Source: Pseudomonadota bacterium (GTDB taxonomy: Bacteria > Desulfobacterota > Desulfobulbia > Desulfobulbales > Desulfocapsaceae). From it: a DNA stretch of 64,000 bases. Position numbers and translations under genes: made by a program. Below, piece after piece: positions 1-9,085 of this stretch (within the stretch, counting starts at the first letter, position 1; each line of letters starts with the position of its first letter). The stretch covers positions 1-64,000 of the forward strand of contig JAEYNP010000079.1 in assembly GCA_023412495.1 (NCBI GenBank), in the 5' to 3' direction. Below the pieces are notes generated by a model, which saw only the letters and a program-made list of their open reading frames with translations, was not told the origin of the DNA and searched no databases.

Positions 1-1
1 G

Positions 2-61
2 CACCTGATGTTCGGAGTCATCACCTTGTTTTCAGATCAACTTTTACGGCTGCTTGGTTAG
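2..61 (+). CDS. C-terminal tail of a membrane protein, cut by window edge
   Basis: An open frame runs from base 2 to a TAG at 59-61 and encodes 19 residues (HLMFGVITLFSDQLLRLLG). The hydrophobic run followed by a short basic tail is like the end of NitT/TauT-type ABC permeases, but 19 residues cannot identify a family. The rest of the gene lies left of the window. The frame could be chance. Confidence 0.25.
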   Translation, partial: HLMFGVITLFSDQLLRLLG

Positions 62-134
62 GTTGTCAAAGATCAATTTCTTGCCTCAATGCACGGCCTC
101 TACGCCGGTCATTTTGCAAGAGGCTCAAACAAAG

Positions 135-153
135 AACGAATTTCTAAGGTGCT
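135..153 (-). repeat. R2 repeat end (fragment)
   Basis: The GAATTTCTAAGGTGCT end motif recurs at about 27,956-27,971 and, in inverted form, at about 14,008. Only the terminal piece of the R2 element is present here. The remaining bases between 62 and 234 show no gene. Confidence 0.45.
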
Positions 154-234
154 ATAAAAATAACATCATCAATCCAAAATATTAATGCAAATTGAAGAGT
201 CCGGGCCACCCCCCAAGTCCCAAGAGATATCGTC

Positions 235-1656
235 ATGACAGGACGACATTCGCTTCGACGCCGCATCCGGATTTATTTTCTCTGCAGCGTCGTCTTCATC
301 TCGGCCATGGTGATCTTTGCCGGACCTTCTCCTGGGGCTGAGGAGGTGCCGGAAAAGATCGTCCGTCTGAATCTGCGCCAACTGATCGAACGGGCCATTG
401 CCGCAAGTCCGGAAGTGGGCGAGGCGCAAAGCGAGCTGGCGGCGGTGCAAAGTTCCGTGGCCCAGGTCGAGGCGGCCTATTATCCCCGGCTTGAAAGCAT
501 AGCGATTGTCGGACCAGTGGAAGGCAGCCGGACCCCTATTATCCAGGACAACAGGATCCGCGGCAACTCTTCCGACCTCGGTCTTGGAATTTTCGGCCGG
601 CTGGACTTCACCATAACCCAGCCCCTCTATACCTTCGGCAGACTGTCCAATCATAAGGAAGCGGCTCGGCACGGCGCCGCCGCCACGGCCCCGGAACCGG
701 GCAAGGTGAAAGACGAGCTCGCGTTCAGGGTGACGCGGCTTTTTCATGCCTTGGTTTTCGCCCGAGAGGGGCTCGAGGCGGCCAGAGACGGGGAGCGGTT
801 CTTCGATGACCAGCAGCAGCGTTTCGAACGCCTTCTTGAACTCGGCTCGATCGAGGTGAGTGAAACCGACCTCCACATGCTTGCCGCCTTTCGTGCCGGA
901 GTAATGCATAACCGACTCCAGGCGGAGAAGGGGATTCGCCTTGCCGCCCACGCTCTCAAGGCCATGCTCGAGCTGCCTGCGGGAACCACACTCGAGGTGG
1001 TCGCGGAGCCTTCCGGGCAAAAAGAAAGGGAGAATTTGCCGGGCGAGGTGCAAAAGGCCCTGGCGAACCGTCCGGAATTCGAGCAGCTGCGACAGGCAGT
1101 GGAGGCGCGGAAATACCAGGTGGCGGCGGCGGAAAGCGAGCTGTATCCGTCGCTTTTCATGGCTGTGATAGTATCGCTTGCCGGGGCGCCGGGTCGGGAA
1201 AGCTTCGACAATCCCTATATTCGTGACGAGTTCAATCATGCCGACGCGGGGGCGGTTGCTGGACTGCAATGGGACTTCGATTTCGGCATCAAGCAGGCGC
1301 GCATCGAGGAGGCGCGGGCGAACTACCGGAAGGTGTTGTACCAGCAGAAAACGGCCGAGCAGGGTATCCCCATTCAGGTGGCTGAAGCCTATGAGGAGAG
1401 CATCGAGTGGGAAAAGGGCGCGAGCAGCTATAAGGAGGCGGCGTCCGCCGCCAGGAAATGGGTGGTGTCTTCTATCGCCGATTTCGACATGGGCGTCGGA
1501 ACAGCGGGAAACGTTCTGCTGGCGATCGAAAAATACAGCGAAAACCAGGGAAAGTATGTCGAAGCGCTGTTCAACCACGAAATGGCCATGGCCACCCTGC
1601 GCTACGTGACAGGAACCATCCGGGAGTCGGGCGAGGAGAGCGGAGAGCAACCATAG
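235..1656 (+). CDS. TolC-like outer membrane efflux protein
   Basis: 473 residues. An N-terminal signal peptide (basic RHSLRRRIR, then a hydrophobic stretch, cleavage near GAE) is followed by two OEP-type repeats. Each repeat has the typical layout: an xRPE or SPE helix start, a long amphipathic coiled-coil helix and an E-x-x-LYP or E-x-x-YYP turn into the beta-barrel strand (near residues 65-90 and again near 275-305). The family forms trimeric outer-membrane channels that accept substrate from inner-membrane pumps. The stop lies one base before the RND gene, so the two are almost certainly co-transcribed and coupled. No membrane-fusion protein gene is adjacent. The start ATG is preceded by a weak AAGAGA. 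Confidence 0.85.
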   Translation: MTGRHSLRRRIRIYFLCSVVFISAMVIFAGPSPGAEEVPEKIVRLNLRQLIERAIAASPEVGEAQSELAAVQSSVAQVEAAYYPRLESIAIVGPVEGSRTPIIQDNRIRGNSSDLGLGIFGRLDFTITQPLYTFGRLSNHKEAARHGAAATAPEPGKVKDELAFRVTRLFHALVFAREGLEAARDGERFFDDQQQRFERLLELGSIEVSETDLHMLAAFRAGVMHNRLQAEKGIRLAAHALKAMLELPAGTTLEVVAEPSGQKERENLPGEVQKALANRPEFEQLRQAVEARKYQVAAAESELYPSLFMAVIVSLAGAPGRESFDNPYIRDEFNHADAGAVAGLQWDFDFGIKQARIEEARANYRKVLYQQKTAEQGIPIQVAEAYEESIEWEKGASSYKEAASAARKWVVSSIADFDMGVGTAGNVLLAIEKYSENQGKYVEALFNHEMAMATLRYVTGTIRESGEESGEQP

Positions 1657-1657
1657 C

Positions 1658-4393
1658 ATGCGAACAATATTCCAAAAAATGGCGGGGTTCCAGCACGATC
1701 ACCCTCTTGCAATCCTGCTGGTGGCGCTTGCCCTTGCGCTGCTGTCAATCTGGTATACCGTGGAAAATCTCGAATTCCAGACCTCGCAGATGGATCTCAT
1801 CTACCCGAGCGACCGGCTGGTGCAGCTTACCAGGGAGATAAGCACCGCAAACGATCTCGATTCCTTTATCGTCGTCATCGAAGCTCCGGACGAAGCCCGC
1901 TCCCTTGCCTTCCTGCATGCTCTCGTCCCGGCCCTGGAAAAAGACACGGAGCATTTCAGCCATATTTTTTTCCGGGTCGATCCGGCCCATTTCAGACCCT
2001 GGGCTCTTCTTTACCTCGACGACCAGGACCTCGCCGGGCTGCAGCGCCGGCTTGCGGAACACCAATCGCTTCTTGACGCCCTTGCGGCATCGCCGACGCT
2101 GACCACTTTGCTCGGCGAGATCAACCGGGAGATGGCTTCCTCCATGATGGGCGAATTGTTCACCGGCTTTCTCGACGACGCTTCTCGGGATGAGGAAATA
2201 GAACCGATAGATCTGGGCTTCCTCATCCGGCTGTTGCGGGCGATGCAGCATCATCTCGATACCCCGGGAGGGGAAACCTCATGGTGGGATTCCCTGTTCA
2301 CCGGGGAATCCTTTGCCGAAGCCCTGAACGGGAATGGCTATTTCCGGACCGGGGGGAAAAAGGATTTTCTGCTGCTTTTCGTCACTCCCAGGGCAACCGA
2401 AGCAGGCTTCACGGACAAGCTGGCCGCCCTGCAACGGTTGAGGACCCGTATCGCCGAGGTGCAGGCCGACTTTCCCGACACCCTGGTCGGCGTCACCGGC
2501 CAGGAAGCGCTCAACCAGGATGAAATGAGCGTCGCCTTCGAGGATATCAGCCTTGCCACAATTATTTCCCTAGTCGGTCTGGCCCTGCTGCTGATCATTG
2601 TCTGGCGCGGCATTCGCTGTCCGGTTCTGGAACTGGTTGAACTGGTCACCGCCCTGAGCCTGACCTTCGGCCTAACCACCCTGTTTATCGGCCACCTCAA
2701 TATCCTTTCCGTCACTTTCGCTCCTCTTCTTCTCGGGTTGGGCATCGATTACGGCATTCACTGGCTCGCCCGCTACCAGGAAGAGCGGCGACAGCTGGGA
2801 CGGGGGCGGGAGGCGGCCATCCAGGCCACGATGCAGCGGCTGGGGCCCAGCATCCTGCTTGCCGGGTTGACGGCGGCAATTTCCTTTTTGCCCCTGGTGC
2901 TGACCGGATTCAAGGGACTGGTGGAACTCGGAGTGATCGTCTCGATGGGCATGGTCGCCACCGTGGCGACAACGCTCTGCCTCCTTCCCGCACTGGTCAC
3001 GCTCTTCGATGCAACCGCCTCGCCAACGCCTACGGCGGCAGGCCGGCCCGTGCGCCTGTTTACCATCGGCACCCGCTCGGCCCGGCTCATTCTGCCGGTG
3101 GCTATCCTCACCTGCGTGCTTGCCCTGGCGGGGGCGAAGAATATCACCTTTGACCTGAACATGCTCAATCTGCAATCGAAGGGGGCGAAATCGGTGATAT
3201 GGGAGCACAAGCTCCTCGATGAGTCCGATCGATCGAGCATGTTTGGCATCGTCCTGGCGGATTCTCCGGAACAGATTCGCCAAAAGGCCGAAGCTTTGGA
3301 AAAACTTCCCACGGTATCTGGGACCCAGAATGTTCTGGATATGCTTCCTGATAACCAGGAGAACAAGCTCAGGATGTTGCGGGAAATGGGGCCTCTAGTT
3401 ACCGGTATCGGCCCGATGCACGACGGGCAGAACGACGGTGTCGATGTCGCCGAGTTGGATGCCATTCTCGGACGGATCCGCTTCAAGCTGGCTGAAGGCC
3501 TGGGCTCGGCAGCAGACACCGGAGCCAACACACTGTTTGCCCGGATGCAGGAAGCGATCGAGTTGATCGACGGCCTGCGCCGGCGATTCCAGGGCATGCC
3601 CCCCACGCCGCTGGCGGCATCGCTTGCGGCCTTTCAGGACAGTCTTGCCAGGCAATTGCAGGACGGGCTGGCAATCCTTCGCCAGAATGTCTCGGCCGAC
3701 CCGATTGAGGTTGGCGATTTGCCCGAACCCTTGCGTGAGCGCTTTATCCTCCCCGATGGCCGCTATGTCATCCGGGTCTTCCCGTCGGGCGATATCTGGG
3801 ACCCTGCGGTGCTCAACAGGTTCGTCGGCGATATGCGCTCGGTCGATTCGGACGCCATCGGCGATCCGGTGACCCTCGATATTTTCACCCGGGCTTTCCG
3901 GGACGGCTGCATAAAGGCCGCCGTATACAGTGTCCTCTTTGTCGCGCTGCTTCTGCTCGTCACCTTCCGGCGACCCCTCATGGCCTTGCTGATCATGACG
4001 CCGCTTTTCGTGGGGACGGTCTGGACGCTCGGTCTGATGGACGTTTTCGGTGTCAGGTTCAATCTGGCGAACAGCCTGTTCCTGCCACTCATCGTGGGAG
4101 CGGGTGTGGAGTACGGCATCGTCATCCTCCAGCGGCGGCGGCAGGAAGGCTTTGCCGGACGGGAAACGCCATTGCCCACAAGTACGGCAAAAGGCGTCAT
4201 CCTTGCCGGGCTCTCGACCACCATCGGTTTCGGCAGCCTGACTATTGCCCACCACCAGGGCATCGCCAGCCTGGGACTCCTGGCGTCGATCGGCAGTCTT
4301 TGCATCCTCTCTGCCGCTCTCATCTTTTTTCCGGCGCTGCTGCAGGTGTCGAGCGGGTACTTTCGCAAGAATTTCAATCAAGGAAGGGACTGA
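1658..4393 (+). CDS. MMPL/RND-superfamily exporter, HpnN-like
   Basis: 911 residues in two homologous halves. Each half has one N-terminal transmembrane helix (about 15-34 and 470-490), a large periplasmic domain, then a cluster of five helices (about 295-450 and 755-900) carrying the short G-x-D/E-Y-G-I motifs (LGLGIDYGIHWLARYQEE; VGAGVEYGIVILQ). This is the MMPL layout used by exporters of lipids such as hopanoids (HpnN), carotenoids or mycolates. The next gene encodes an MlaC/HpnM-type periplasmic lipid carrier and the preceding gene a TolC-like channel, so lipid or hydrophobe export to the outer membrane is likely. No hopanoid biosynthesis genes are in the window, so the HpnN name is by resemblance only. 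Confidence 0.8.
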   Translation: MRTIFQKMAGFQHDHPLAILLVALALALLSIWYTVENLEFQTSQMDLIYPSDRLVQLTREISTANDLDSFIVVIEAPDEARSLAFLHALVPALEKDTEHFSHIFFRVDPAHFRPWALLYLDDQDLAGLQRRLAEHQSLLDALAASPTLTTLLGEINREMASSMMGELFTGFLDDASRDEEIEPIDLGFLIRLLRAMQHHLDTPGGETSWWDSLFTGESFAEALNGNGYFRTGGKKDFLLLFVTPRATEAGFTDKLAALQRLRTRIAEVQADFPDTLVGVTGQEALNQDEMSVAFEDISLATIISLVGLALLLIIVWRGIRCPVLELVELVTALSLTFGLTTLFIGHLNILSVTFAPLLLGLGIDYGIHWLARYQEERRQLGRGREAAIQATMQRLGPSILLAGLTAAISFLPLVLTGFKGLVELGVIVSMGMVATVATTLCLLPALVTLFDATASPTPTAAGRPVRLFTIGTRSARLILPVAILTCVLALAGAKNITFDLNMLNLQSKGAKSVIWEHKLLDESDRSSMFGIVLADSPEQIRQKAEALEKLPTVSGTQNVLDMLPDNQENKLRMLREMGPLVTGIGPMHDGQNDGVDVAELDAILGRIRFKLAEGLGSAADTGANTLFARMQEAIELIDGLRRRFQGMPPTPLAASLAAFQDSLARQLQDGLAILRQNVSADPIEVGDLPEPLRERFILPDGRYVIRVFPSGDIWDPAVLNRFVGDMRSVDSDAIGDPVTLDIFTRAFRDGCIKAAVYSVLFVALLLLVTFRRPLMALLIMTPLFVGTVWTLGLMDVFGVRFNLANSLFLPLIVGAGVEYGIVILQRRRQEGFAGRETPLPTSTAKGVILAGLSTTIGFGSLTIAHHQGIASLGLLASIGSLCILSAALIFFPALLQVSSGYFRKNFNQGRD

Positions 4394-4406
4394 AACGGAG
4401 GAACGT

Positions 4407-5036
4407 ATGGCTCGAATACCCAGTGAAAGGCTGTTGCGGCTATTTTTCTTCTTCCTTGCCGGCATCATCTTCGCCAGCGGGCCTGCCGGAGCCGCAGACA
4501 GCCCGGTTGACTACGTGCGGAGCATTCTGGATGAAGTCATGGCTATCCAGAGCAACCCGAGCATGGCGGGGCCGGCCCACAGAAGCGAGCGGAAAAAAAT
4601 GATCGAGGAGGTGATCGCCCGAAATTTCGAGATCGAGGACATGGCGGAAACAGCCCTCGGCGACCAGTGGCAAAAGCTCGACGGTCGCCAACGGCAGGAG
4701 TTCACTGACGTATTCCGGGACCTCTTCCAGGACTCCTATACCCGAATGGTGTTGAACTTCCTACATGCTGAGAACATTGCCTATACTCCCTTGGAGGACG
4801 GTGGCGGAGAACCACTCGTCAAAACCGTCATCGAAAGGCCCAACGAGCATATTCCCGTACATTATCGGCTGAAAAGAGGACAGGCGGGGTGGCGTATCCA
4901 GGATGTAGTCATAGACGGGGTCAGCATCGTCGAGACCTATCGCGGCTCTTTCAGCCGGGTCATAAAAACGAAATCCTATCAGGCCCTGCTCGAAAAACTG
5001 CGCCTGCAGCAAAAGGCGGTGCAGGAAACCCGCTGA
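4407..5036 (+). CDS. MlaC/Ttg2D-family periplasmic lipid-binding protein, HpnM-like
   Basis: 209 residues from the ATG at 4407, which has a good GGAG ribosome site 5 bases upstream. A longer in-frame reading exists but overlaps the RND gene and lacks a ribosome site. A signal peptide (LLRLFFFFLAGIIFASG, cleavage near GAA) precedes the MlaC fold. Family features seen: R-x-F-x-I-E-D-M-A-E near residue 70, the Q-x-x-F...F-x-x-L-F-x-x-x-Y region, and the late GWRIQDVVIDGVSIVETYR block with the family's V-x-x-x-G-V-S. These proteins ferry phospholipids or related lipids across the periplasm. It starts 13 bases after the RND gene and is the last gene of the probable three-gene operon. Confidence 0.82.
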   Translation: MARIPSERLLRLFFFFLAGIIFASGPAGAADSPVDYVRSILDEVMAIQSNPSMAGPAHRSERKKMIEEVIARNFEIEDMAETALGDQWQKLDGRQRQEFTDVFRDLFQDSYTRMVLNFLHAENIAYTPLEDGGGEPLVKTVIERPNEHIPVHYRLKRGQAGWRIQDVVIDGVSIVETYRGSFSRVIKTKSYQALLEKLRLQQKAVQETR

Positions 5037-5172
5037 TGAATAGCGAGATCCACTTCAGTTCAGGCTGCTCGTGTAGCGGCAATTCGTTGAAATAATGCTG
5101 GCAATACCATGTTCCGATGGTATACATCAGCAATACACCCGATGCGATTGAAGATTAAAATGGCTGGCGAGG

Positions 5173-5352
5173 ATGAAAGTATCAGACGAAACGGTGGCGC
5201 AGGTCTTTCCCTTTCTGAAACACAACGGCCGTCTGCTCCGGGATTTCAACGAACAGGCGATTTTCAGGACCTTGCCGGAAAACACCACTATCTATTCAGA
5301 GGGGGACGGCTGCGGCCAGATCGCGTGGCCAAGTAACGGCATCTCCCCCTGA
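5173..5352 (+). pseudogene. N-terminal remnant of a Crp/Fnr-type cNMP-binding regulator
   Basis: A 59-residue frame starting MKVSDETVAQVFPFLKH contains FRTLPENTTIYSEGDGCGQIA, which matches the start of the cyclic-nucleotide-binding beta roll of Crp/Fnr regulators (usual pattern F-x-x-L-P-x-G-x-x-I-x-x-E-G-D). It then runs into a stop where the LSG strand should follow. No effector pocket or helix-turn-helix remains downstream in any frame. A CCTCACCC/GGGTGAGG inverted repeat follows at about 5355-5384. Most likely a truncated gene. Confidence 0.5.
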
Positions 5353-5900
5353 AACCTCACCCTCGACGGCTGTCCGGGGTGAGGAAAAGATTGTTATGTC
5401 CTCTTTAGAGTTGCGATCTAATCTTTCGATCCTTCATCTGCATTAGTCCTTCCAAATTCTTGTTAAATCGATCTTCGAAGCGTTACAAAAACATAATCTT
5501 TTTCTTTTGTTGTTTCCCTTACACAGCGAGTTGTTCTGCTGACTTGTGTATTGTCCAAAAATTGCAGAGCGCGCCTGCTGATTACTCTTGCTTGGGGAAT
5601 CATTTATCATTCATGGTCAGGGCAGGTATTTGATAATCGAATAATATCAAGAAAAAGTTTTTTGAACAATCTGCGGCAATGGTGATGCAATGTATGCAAT
5701 GTCATATTTGTTCGTGTCAGGGCGTGAGACAGTAACACGATTGAATTAATAACATTGAGTATGCACTTGCAAAGAACATAAAGATAGTTTCTATAGAAAC
5801 TATTGCTCCAAAAGATAACGAGGATACTTCGGTTGTCCAGGCGCTTGATGGCCGACGGCATACTTGATCTTGTTCTTCATCTTTTCATGAATGAAGAATT
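5353..5900. other. AT-rich intergenic region without gene
   Basis: No convincing open frame. After the short inverted repeat at about 5355-5384 the sequence is AT-rich. The next recognisable element is the R1 repeat, so the promoter of the glycyl radical enzyme operon may lie in or beyond R1. Confidence 0.5.
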
Positions 5901-6059
5901 GATAAAGCTGTAAAAAGTGCTCAAACCCGTAGAGATGGACTCTGAAAAAAGTTTGATAGAGGCGTGGTGTCTGAAACGGCGCTTTGGTAGTACATATTGT
6001 ACAGCGAAGCGCCGTTTCAGACCTACAACGAAGTAGATCGGACTTTTTACGAGTCCATC
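5901..6059 (+). repeat. R1 dispersed element, copy 1 (long form)
   Basis: The 159-bp element is nearly identical to the copy at 13,033-13,192. The outer ends are complementary (GTAAAAAGT and GATGGACTC at the left, ACTTTTTAC and GAGTCCATC at the right). The centre is a perfect 16-bp inverted repeat, GTCTGAAACGGCGCTT at 5969-5984 and its complement at 6007-6022, around a 22-base loop that holds a GTAC/GTAC mini-palindrome. It has no coding capacity. It lies about 106 bp upstream of the glycyl radical enzyme start, so it would fall in the leader or promoter region of that operon. Confidence 0.85.
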
Positions 6060-6165
6060 AAGAATTGGAATGCATGGATTATCTGGACAGGAACATTTTT
6101 GCTATGCGGAGTCCGGCGGCAAAAAACTCCGCCGGGGAAATGTCCGGCAAAAAGAGGAAAATTCC

Positions 6166-8607
6166 ATGATGACACTGGACGATATACGGCTGCAAGATTA
6201 TTCCCTGGACACGCTTCCAAGGCTGCGCGAACTCCGTGACCGGCTCCTTGGGCGACAATCTGCAATCTGCATCGAACGGGCCCGGCACATAACCGACTAC
6301 CTCAAACAGGCGGATCCGAACCTTCATCCGGAACTGCGGCAGGCGGGCAAGGTTCGCTATTTTCTGGAGCGGAAAAAAGCGCTGTTTCCCGACAGGAGCC
6401 TTCTGGCCGGGACCACCACCAGCAAGCCGCTCGGGGCGCCGCTGTTTCCTGAATTTTTCGCCTTGACCCTGTGGCCGGAACTGGAGACGGTCAGCGCCAG
6501 GCCGAAAAATCCCCAGCAGCTCGATCCTGGCGATGCCGAAGTCCTGAACCGGGACATCTTCCCCTTCTGGATGGAGAAAAATATCCAGGAAGTGACGCGA
6601 CAGCGTTTTCATGACCCCAGATGTCTGCAGCTTTTCGAGGAGCTGGTCTTTTTCATTGCCGGCAAGGCCGGCTGCATCTCCCACTGTGTCCCTTCTTACC
6701 GGGTGATGCTTGAAAAGGGATTGGCTCGGATCATTGACGATTGCAGAGCCAAACTGAACGAGCGGATCGACGAGGAGCAAAAGGTCTTTTGTCAGGCAGC
6801 GGCCTTTGCGCTGGAAGGAATTGTCGCCTATGCCCAGCATCTTGCCGAAGAAGCGGAACGGCTGGCCGCTTTGACCGAGGACGGCGCGCGCAAGCAGGAA
6901 TTCCTGGACATGGCAGCCGTCTGCCGCCATTCCCCGGCCCGGCCTGCGCGCACCTTCCGGGAGGCCGTCAACGGCATCTGGATCTGCCAGGTGGCAATAC
7001 ACGCCGAGAATATCAACATGGCCATGAGTCCGGGACGACTCGATCAGGTGCTCTATCCCTACTATCGACGGGACAGGGAGGCGGGGCACCTGCAGTTGGA
7101 AGAGGCTCTTGAACTGGTCGGATGTCTCTGGCTCAAGCTGGCGGATAACGTCGCTATGGTCCCAGAAGCGTCGGAAGAGCTGTTCGGCGGCGCCGGCACC
7201 GTGCCGGCAATCACCCTCGGAGGAGTCGACGAGCATGGGCAAGATGCTGTCAACGATCTCACCTATATCATGCTGCGGGTGACGGAGTTGCTCAAGGTCA
7301 GGGATCCCAACGTCAATGCCCGTTATCATTACGAGGTCAATTCCAAAGAGTATTGCCAAAGAGTCGCGGAAGTGGTTGTGAGCACCAAGGCTGTTCCCGC
7401 TCTCTTCAATGATGTTGCCAATATCGCCACCCTGCAGCATCAGGGGGAATCCCTGGAGCATGCGCGGGACTACGGCGTGGTCGGCTGCGTCGAGCTGGTC
7501 AGCTGCGGTCGGGATTATCCTGCCTCCAGTTCCATCATCCTCAACCTCGCGGCACCGCTCGAGCTGGCGCTCTTTGGCGGCAAGCGCCCCATAACCGGCG
7601 ATCTGCAGGTGGGGCCGAACACGCCGTCGCCACTGTCCATGTCAAGTTATGCCGAGTTTTGGCAGGCCTTCAAAACCCAGCTGGACTGGTTGATCGGTCA
7701 GGCGGTCGCCTTGAACGAGTATTTCGGCCAGGTTCACCAGCAGGTGATGCCTTCGCCGCTTCTCTCGGTCTTTTACGAAGGCCCCCTGGCGGCAGGGAAG
7801 GATCTGGTCAACGGTGGAGCCCTCTATAATTCCTCGGGAGCCACCCACATCGGTTTTGCGGACGTGGTCGACTCGCTCAACGCCATGGAACAGGTGGTGT
7901 TCGGTACAGGCGACAGAAAATACGATGCCGCCGCCATGCTGCGTGCCGTGGAAACCGATTTCCAGGGGGACGAAGGAGAAAAGATGCGACTCTACCTGCA
8001 GAACCATGCGCCGAAGTACGGCACGACCAGCAGCGTGGCCCGCAACAATGCCCGAAACCTGATCCGCCACCTCTTCAAGACCTATCAGGGATATGTCAAC
8101 TATCGCGGCGGTCCCTACCGGCCGGCCTACTGGACCATGACCAATCACGCCGGCCTGGGCGGCATCAGTCCGGCCATGCCGAGCGGCCGCAGGAAGGGCA
8201 GGGTGTTTGCCAGCGGCATCACTCCGGTCTCGGGGGCCGCGCCGGAGCTGACCACCTGCCTCAATGCCGTGGCCGAGCTGGGCGGCAGGGAGGTTCCGGG
8301 CTGCTGGGCCTTGAACATCAAATACACGCCGGAAGATGATGTCGCGGCCATGAGCAAGCGGTTTGCCGACACGGTGACCGCGTATTTCAAGGCAGGCGGA
8401 CAGCAGGTGCAATTCAATGTCATGACCTATGAAGAACTACTGGACGCCCGTGACAACCCTGAGCAATACCCCTATCTCATGGTGCGGGTGTCGGGCTATT
8501 CCGCCTACTTCAAAGATCTCAACGACAAGATGAAGCAAGAGTTGATCACCCGTACCCAATACAATTTGACCGACGGCAAGGCGATGCCCTGTCCCGTCGA
8601 GTTTTGA
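6166..8607 (+). CDS. Glycyl radical enzyme (pyruvate formate-lyase family), substrate unknown
   Basis: 813 residues from the ATG at 6166 (GAGGA ribosome site; a longer in-frame reading back to 6070 has none). The catalytic signature VVGCVELVSCG puts the thiyl Cys at 441 and the family's general-base Glu at 443. The C-terminal RVSGYSAYF puts the glycyl radical at Gly777. The Cys-x-Glu pair is typical of dehydratase/lyase branches (diol dehydratases, choline lyase, isethionate lyase) and differs from the Cys-Cys of true pyruvate formate-lyase. The residues after GCVE (LVSCGRDYPASSS) do not match any subfamily I can name, so the substrate stays open. It needs the activase encoded two genes downstream. 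It is oxygen-sensitive by family, implying anaerobic use. Confidence 0.9.
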   Translation: MMTLDDIRLQDYSLDTLPRLRELRDRLLGRQSAICIERARHITDYLKQADPNLHPELRQAGKVRYFLERKKALFPDRSLLAGTTTSKPLGAPLFPEFFALTLWPELETVSARPKNPQQLDPGDAEVLNRDIFPFWMEKNIQEVTRQRFHDPRCLQLFEELVFFIAGKAGCISHCVPSYRVMLEKGLARIIDDCRAKLNERIDEEQKVFCQAAAFALEGIVAYAQHLAEEAERLAALTEDGARKQEFLDMAAVCRHSPARPARTFREAVNGIWICQVAIHAENINMAMSPGRLDQVLYPYYRRDREAGHLQLEEALELVGCLWLKLADNVAMVPEASEELFGGAGTVPAITLGGVDEHGQDAVNDLTYIMLRVTELLKVRDPNVNARYHYEVNSKEYCQRVAEVVVSTKAVPALFNDVANIATLQHQGESLEHARDYGVVGCVELVSCGRDYPASSSIILNLAAPLELALFGGKRPITGDLQVGPNTPSPLSMSSYAEFWQAFKTQLDWLIGQAVALNEYFGQVHQQVMPSPLLSVFYEGPLAAGKDLVNGGALYNSSGATHIGFADVVDSLNAMEQVVFGTGDRKYDAAAMLRAVETDFQGDEGEKMRLYLQNHAPKYGTTSSVARNNARNLIRHLFKTYQGYVNYRGGPYRPAYWTMTNHAGLGGISPAMPSGRRKGRVFASGITPVSGAAPELTTCLNAVAELGGREVPGCWALNIKYTPEDDVAAMSKRFADTVTAYFKAGGQQVQFNVMTYEELLDARDNPEQYPYLMVRVSGYSAYFKDLNDKMKQELITRTQYNLTDGKAMPCPVEF

Positions 8608-8629
8608 CCGCCTGCGAGGGAGGTTCGCC

Positions 8630-9085
8630 ATGGGACTGACGCTTTTGGGGCCATACCTGGAGATACAGAAAAAGTTCGAGCGATGTTTCGATCCGGAGAC
8701 GCTCACCGCGGAGCTGGCGGAGGAGTTTCTCGGCCTCTTGCTCTCCCTGATGGGGATCGCCTTCGTCCTGGATTCAACCTATCGCGACAATATCAGAGGA
8801 TTCAACGGCCGTTACCAATTCAGGAGCATGGACGACAGGATCTCCATGGCTGTGGTCTTCCACGACAGTCGGATGGTTGTCGCCAAAACGATAATCGACG
8901 ACCCCCATGTGAGCGTTGTCTTTCGGGACGGCAAGGCCCTGCTCGGCTTTCTCCTGTCCCCCAAGCAGGACATCCTCACCGCCATGCTCAACCACGACAT
9001 CACCACGAGGGGCAATCTCAACTATATTTATCGGTTCGGGTACCTGGCGACTAATCTGCGGCGCAGGCTGCTGCACAAGGCATGA
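8630..9085 (+). CDS. SCP2-like sterol-carrier domain protein
   Basis: 151 residues with a GGGAGG ribosome site. The MDDRISMAVVFHDSRMVV and DPHVSVVFRDGKALLGFLLSPKQDILTAMLNHDITTRGN segments follow the SCP2 pattern: a strand bearing F-x-D/N-G, then a helix and an 'I-x-G-N' turn. SCP2 domains bind hydrophobic ligands such as fatty acids or acyl-CoA. No signal peptide, so cytoplasmic. It sits 22 bp after the glycyl radical enzyme, and its TGA overlaps the activase ATG (ATGA), so all three are translationally coupled. Its position suggests a ligand or structural partner of the enzyme. That is inference. Confidence 0.68.
   Translation: MGLTLLGPYLEIQKKFERCFDPETLTAELAEEFLGLLLSLMGIAFVLDSTYRDNIRGFNGRYQFRSMDDRISMAVVFHDSRMVVAKTIIDDPHVSVVFRDGKALLGFLLSPKQDILTAMLNHDITTRGNLNYIYRFGYLATNLRRRLLHKA

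Noticed and set aside
169..1659. 496-residue open frame on the minus strand
   Set aside because: Antisense to the TolC-like gene; composition is Arg/His-rich and without motifs.
6166..8607. Naming the glycyl radical enzyme as choline lyase, glycerol dehydratase or pyruvate formate-lyase
   Set aside because: GCVE excludes true pyruvate formate-lyase (Cys-Cys). Residues after GCVE do not match the other named classes well enough, and no matching accessory genes (microcompartment, alcohol dehydrogenase) are adjacent.
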